DNA from: Nitrospinae bacterium RIFCSPLOWO2_12_FULL_45_22
GTDB taxonomy: Bacteria > 2-12-FULL-45-22
DNA length: 9,227 nucleotides
Assembly (NCBI GenBank): GCA_001803565.1
Contig: MHDQ01000257.1
Coordinates: 1-9,227 of the forward strand
Direction of reading: 5' to 3'
The notes beneath the pieces are model-generated. The model was given only the letters and a program-made list of their open reading frames with translations, was not told the origin of the DNA and searched no databases. Below are positions 6,457 through 9,227 of this stretch, piece after piece; position 1 is the stretch's first letter; every line of letters starts with the position of its first letter. The position numbers were made by a program, and so were the translations under genes.

Positions 6457-6487
6457 TTAACTTGAGCACATTAGGAATTATCTTTTC

Positions 6488-6728
6488 GGACGCAGCTTAT
6501 ACTGCTTAGAATCTGTCACAAAATAACTTGATCAATTGTATTGTATAGGAGTCTCCTTTAACTTGATCAAGTTATTGCGTAGCAATGCCTTAGGGAATAC
6601 AGGAGTCAGAATTCCTGTCTGCCTTCGGCACAGGCAGGCAGAAGTCAGTAGGAACGGAACAATCTACTCCTCTTCTGGATTCTGACTCCTGACTCCTGTA
6701 TTCTAGTTATCTGCGTTAATCTGCGTCC
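6488..6728. mobile_element. Repeat R2, copy B (reverse orientation), carrying R1 but not R3
   Basis: The ends are GGACGCAG (6488-6495) and CTGCGTCC (6721-6728), a perfect 8-bp terminal inverted repeat. Apart from the R1 insertion, the body is the reverse complement of copy A at 2915-3273. It contains the long GACTCCTGTATTC stem and inner GC-rich hairpin. Without R1 and one 5-bp flank it is about 157 bp. It fills most of the gap 6457-6758 between the TIM-barrel and GlpX-like genes; I see no gene there. Confidence 0.82.
6505..6593. mobile_element. Repeat R1, copy B, 79 bp, flanked by CTTAG; empty site for R3
   Basis: The core runs 6510-6588 with direct CTTAG flanks at 6505-6509 and 6589-6593. 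It matches copy A in plus-strand orientation but has no R3: AGGAGTCTCC (6547-6556) runs straight into TTTAACTTGATCAAG. Because the surrounding R2 is reversed, R1 sits here in the opposite orientation relative to R2. Confidence 0.82.
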
Positions 6729-6745
6729 TAATTAAATAAGATTAT

Positions 6746-6752
6746 AAAGGGG
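6746..6752 (+). promoter_or_regulatory. Ribosome binding site of the GlpX-like gene
   Basis: AAAGGGG, 6 nt before ATG 6759, fixes that start. It lies just outside the right end of R2, so the insertion did not destroy translation of this gene. Confidence 0.75.
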
Positions 6753-6758
6753 CCATTA

Positions 6759-7685
6759 ATGGAACAAGACCTGGCATTAGAGAGTGTACGGGTGACCGAG
6801 GCAGCGGCATTGGCCTGTGCGCGATTAATGGGACAGGGTGATGAGCACTTAGCGTATTATAGCGCGGTAGAGGCCATGAGCAAAGCCTTGAAAAATTTGC
6901 CTATAAAAGGAACTATTGCTATCGGTGCCGGTGAACCAGAGGATAGCCCACAGTTATATGGGGGCGAACAGATTGGTAGCGGTGACTTTCCCGAGGTAGA
7001 GATCGCATTAAATCCCCTGGAAGGGACTACTATCTGTGCTACTGGGGGGCCTAATTCTATCTCCGTGGTAGCCATAGGTAAGAAAGGCTCCTTCTTCCCC
7101 TGCCCAGATGTCTATATGGAGAAGATAGCAGTAGGGCCTAAAGCCCGGGGTGTTATAGATTTGAACCTCTCCCCAGCCGAAAATCTCAAAAACATTGCTG
7201 ATGCCCTGGGTTGTTATATTGAGGATTTGACTGTAGTGATCTTGAACCGCCCCCGACACCAGGAGCTCATTCAACAAGTACGGGGAGCCGGCGCCCGGAT
7301 AAAGCTGATTGGTGATGGTGATGTATCGGCCGCAATAGCTACTGCCTTGAAAGGTTCCGGGGTGGATATCCTGATGGGTATTGGTGGGGCTAAACAAGGG
7401 GTATTAGCTGCTGCTGCCCTAAAATGCCTGAAAGGGGACATTCAGGGAAGGCTCTGCCCCCAGCCAGGGAGCGATATTCCTGGCCCTTACCTGGATAAAG
7501 TGCTGACTATAGATGATCTGGTAAAAGGAGAAAATATAAGTTTTGCTGCTACTGGTATTACTGACGGCGACATGCTTAAAGGGGTGAGGTTTTTTAGTGG
7601 GGGTGCCCACACTTATTCCCTGGTTATGTCCTCCCAATACCGCACCATCCGCTTCATAGAAACCGACCATTACCTCCCTTATTAG
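6759..7685 (+). CDS. GlpX-like class II fructose-1,6-bisphosphatase homologue lacking most metal ligands (probable pseudoenzyme)
   Basis: 308 residues, aligned without gaps to E. coli GlpX (from memory) through about residue 220. GlpX hydrolyses fructose 1,6-bisphosphate in gluconeogenesis with Mg/Mn held by D33, E57, D85, E88 and E213. Here these are Y33, A57 (GAGE for GEGE), N85 (NPLEGT for DPIEGT), E88 and Q213 (GIGGAKQG for GIGGAPEG); D61 is E. Codons were checked: TAT, GCC, AAT, CAA. Substrate-side residues remain: Y119 in YMEK, R164 and R166 in RPRH, D186 and D188 in GDGD, T90. The loop after IQGRL is about 19 residues shorter than in E. coli. The frame is intact and conserved elsewhere, so it seems maintained. 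It may be a ligand-binding or regulatory protein rather than a phosphatase. The start has AAAGGGG 6 nt upstream. Confidence 0.9.
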   Translation: MEQDLALESVRVTEAAALACARLMGQGDEHLAYYSAVEAMSKALKNLPIKGTIAIGAGEPEDSPQLYGGEQIGSGDFPEVEIALNPLEGTTICATGGPNSISVVAIGKKGSFFPCPDVYMEKIAVGPKARGVIDLNLSPAENLKNIADALGCYIEDLTVVILNRPRHQELIQQVRGAGARIKLIGDGDVSAAIATALKGSGVDILMGIGGAKQGVLAAAALKCLKGDIQGRLCPQPGSDIPGPYLDKVLTIDDLVKGENISFAATGITDGDMLKGVRFFSGGAHTYSLVMSSQYRTIRFIETDHYLPY

Positions 7686-7689
7686 CCTT

Positions 7690-7829
7690 GTAAGCGTTCA
7701 GTCGTCAGCTATCAGCGGTCAGCAAGACAAGGAAAAACAACAACTTATGTATAAACACCTGTCTTGGGAAGAGCGGGTTATTTCTTGTATTCTTTTGTTT
7801 TAACTGAAGGCTGATAGCTGAACGCTTAC
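7690..7829. mobile_element. 140-bp GTAAGCGTTCAG-type palindromic element between convergent genes
   Basis: Perfect 12-bp ends: GTAAGCGTTCAG (7690-7701) and CTGAACGCTTAC (7818-7829). Related CAGCTATCAGC words continue inward on both sides. It fills the space between the GlpX-like stop (7685) and the opposing stop at 7837. The interior has no coding potential. It may double as a terminator by folding, but no strong stem with a T-run is seen. Confidence 0.75.
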
Positions 7830-7836
7830 TTAGCCT

Positions 7837-8943
7837 TTAGCCCTCAAGGCTTTCCAGGAATGCCTGTACCCGCGTCTTCATCTGCCCCATACCAGCCATA
7901 GAATATTCCCGGTCTAGCCCTAAAATAGGCAACCCTAACTCGGCTAGATAGGCCTTAGCCATGGGGTAATAGACCCCATAAATATCACAGAATTTTATGG
8001 TTTCATAGATAGCCCCGGCTACCCGGAAGCGCTCTACCATCTCTTTCAAATGCCTTTTCCTGTTAGTATCAGGCCTGATCCGGGGACATGGGGCATTGGT
8101 CAGGTAACGTCTGGCTAATGCCCGGATAGGGTCTTGCTCCGGTACTACCGGGTTCCAGAAATACCGGGAGCCTACACAAAGATCATCGGCTACAATCAAG
8201 GCCCCTGACTCTTCTACTAGCTTCAGATAATCAGGATTATCCAGCTCACTACCCAGTACCATTAGCCTTATCCGATGGTCTGTATCTGCTTTTGGGGGAG
8301 AAATTTCTTTTAAAAATCCTTCCAGCAAGGCATTAAACTCTTCTTTAGGCATAATCATTGCCGCTTTTACTATTTCTAAAGTCTCGGCACCAGTGATGGG
8401 GGGAGTATCGGCTGTCCGCAGTTCATAGAGCTGGCGTAAGAGCTTTCGGGTCTGGTTATGCACTTCTATTGATTTATTTAGGGCCTCATCAGTGATGGTT
8501 TGTCCAGTAAAGCCCTCTACTTTTTCTTTGAAGCTCTTTAATTGCTGGGTATAGAAATCTAAGGTAGGATCGTCCACTTTATGGGGTAGACTGATTATAT
8601 GGGTAAAAGGAGGTTTTATATACTGGCGCCAGACATCGAATAGCCTCCGGATATGGTCGCAGGTATTGGCCACTACAAAACCATCAAGAAACGCATAATT
8701 GTTAGTTAGGGCCTCTTCCAGACAGCTCCGGACAAATGAACAGGCATTGGTATATAGATGAGCATCAGCCAACGGCGTCCGCTCGGCCCCACCCATAACC
8801 CGCACCGGCAGGATACCGGCAGAAGCCAGTATCTCTTCCGGTACATAGAGACACATCCAGCCTATAATTTTCTGCCCCTGCCCCTGCCTCCCCTTTAAAT
8901 TCCGGTATCTATTTACATAAGCTTCCCTAAATCTCTCCATCAT
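7837..8943 (-). CDS. 2-hydroxyacyl-CoA dehydratase subunit D / benzoyl-CoA reductase family protein, possibly double-cubane-cluster type
   Basis: 368 residues from ATG 8943. I prefer this start over the in-frame TTG at 8958 because GGAGGA (8955-8950) lies 6 nt before the ATG. Family features: GWMCLYVPEEILASAGILPVR (from residue 28), NACSFVRSC, VVANTCDHIRRLFD, ADDLCVGSRYFW and IKFCDIYGVYYPMAKAYL. Cysteines are C31, C68, C74, C95, C256, C286 and C319. Family members bind Fe-S clusters and use ATP-driven activator proteins to reduce or dehydrate difficult substrates such as 2-hydroxyacyl-CoA or benzoyl-CoA. Those enzymes are usually heterodimers; neither partner nor activase is in the window. 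Six cysteines fall where I recall those of YjiM/double-cubane proteins, so a stand-alone enzyme is possible. Substrate unknown; oxygen-sensitive enzymes of this kind point to an anaerobe. Confidence 0.85.
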   Translation of the reverse strand: MMERFREAYVNRYRNLKGRQGQGQKIIGWMCLYVPEEILASAGILPVRVMGGAERTPLADAHLYTNACSFVRSCLEEALTNNYAFLDGFVVANTCDHIRRLFDVWRQYIKPPFTHIISLPHKVDDPTLDFYTQQLKSFKEKVEGFTGQTITDEALNKSIEVHNQTRKLLRQLYELRTADTPPITGAETLEIVKAAMIMPKEEFNALLEGFLKEISPPKADTDHRIRLMVLGSELDNPDYLKLVEESGALIVADDLCVGSRYFWNPVVPEQDPIRALARRYLTNAPCPRIRPDTNRKRHLKEMVERFRVAGAIYETIKFCDIYGVYYPMAKAYLAELGLPILGLDREYSMAGMGQMKTRVQAFLESLEG

Positions 8944-8949
8944 CGCCCA

Positions 8950-8955
8950 TCCTCC
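8950..8955 (-). promoter_or_regulatory. Ribosome binding site deciding the start at 8943
   Basis: GGAGGA on the minus strand, 6 nt before ATG 8943. The longer frame from TTG 8958 would place this site inside the coding region, so the shorter start is preferred. Confidence 0.8.
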
Positions 8956-9013
8956 CAAAGCTTGATCCTAAAAATCTCTGTTAATGACAATATTTTAATA
9001 TCTTTTTCCCCTT

Positions 9014-9042
9014 AAAATAGCTTTTCCTAATCTTACTGTCAA
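9014..9042 (-). promoter_or_regulatory. Sigma-70-type promoter for the dehydratase-like gene
   Basis: On the minus strand, a perfect TTGACA (9042-9037), a 17-bp spacer and TATTTT (9019-9014). This predicts a leader of about 65 nt to ATG 8943. Repeat R1 copy C begins 37 bp further upstream, leaving the promoter intact. Confidence 0.7.
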
Positions 9043-9078
9043 TAAGAAATAATCTGGGGTTTCCCCAAAATTTTATTA

Positions 9079-9227
9079 CTAAGAATCTGTCACAAAATAA
9101 CTTGATCAATTGTATTGTATAGGAGTTTCCTTTTTTAGTGTAAGAAGAGGAGATATGGGGATGGTGGGGATAGGGAGATTTATATATAATTCTTTTTATC
9201 TCCAACATCTCCTTTATTCTCTTATCT
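9079..9227. mobile_element. Repeat R1, copy C, with nested R3 from about 9138; cut by the window end
   Basis: CTAAG (9079-9083) is followed by AATCTGTCAC and then R3 from GTGTAAG (9138). Over the 149 bp shared with copy A (3067-3215) I count two differences: A to G in the G-rich tract and C to T near the end. The left flank is not R2, so R1 with R3 also exists outside R2. Confidence 0.85.

Noticed and set aside
7008-7397. 129-codon minus-strand open frame opposite the GlpX-like gene
   Set aside because: Antisense shadow of a clearly conserved gene, with no independent support.
7690-7829. Riboswitch or small RNA between the convergent genes
   Set aside because: The inverted ends and position between two stop codons fit a repeat element better; no known aptamer pattern is seen.
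8944-8958. TTG 8958 as start of the dehydratase-like gene
   Set aside because: The extra five codons contain the GGAGGA ribosome binding site for ATG 8943.
8981-9208. 75-codon minus-strand open frame sharing its N-terminus with the one at 3196
   Set aside because: Produced by repeat R3/R1 copy C; the C-terminal half reads through the dehydratase promoter region.

Overview
The window is from an uncultured, probably anaerobic bacterium that I cannot place in a phylum. It has moderate GC, uses ATG, GTG and TTG starts, and packs its genes tightly wherever no repeat intervenes. Domain families such as DUF1015, DUF2851, class II FBPase-like and 2-hydroxyacyl-CoA dehydratase-like are widespread in deep-branching anaerobes. 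There is no rRNA, tRNA, CRISPR array, transposase or phage gene.

Layout: (1) 2-229, + strand, the 3' end of a diacylglycerol/lipid-kinase-like gene. (2) 238-569, a long imperfect inverted-repeat element with outward-facing hairpins, between convergent genes. (3) Minus-strand block 5247 to 581: DUF2851 protein, Nudix hydrolase (8-nt overlap), a small exported protein with two repeated beta-rich domains, and a DUF1015 protein. (4) Plus-strand pair 5524-7685: a xylose-isomerase-like TIM barrel and a GlpX-like protein. (5) 7837-8943, minus strand, a 2-hydroxyacyl-CoA dehydratase/double-cubane-type protein with a good promoter and a clear ribosome binding site.

Two things stand out. First, the GlpX-like protein (6759-7685) aligns without gaps to E. 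coli GlpX through the active site. It has lost four of the five metal-binding acids (D33Y, E57A, D85N, E213Q) but kept substrate-contact residues, so it looks like a conserved pseudoenzyme. Second, nearly every gap between genes is filled by a different short palindromic element, with nothing in the window encoding a transposase. These elements nest: a 103-bp element (R3) sits in a 79-bp element (R1), which sits in a ~157-bp element (R2). One R1/R2 copy lacks R3 and acts as a natural empty site. A separate 113-bp element with perfect 21-bp terminal inverted repeats and a 7-bp target duplication has landed in the signal-peptide coding region of the exported protein. It adds exactly 120 bp with an in-frame stop, and it supplies the only start codons left for the rest of the gene.

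If the elements are subtracted, DUF2851, Nudix, exported protein and DUF1015 look like one compact minus-strand operon, and the TIM barrel and GlpX-like genes look like another with a gap of about 60 bp. Both were split by the same repeat family.
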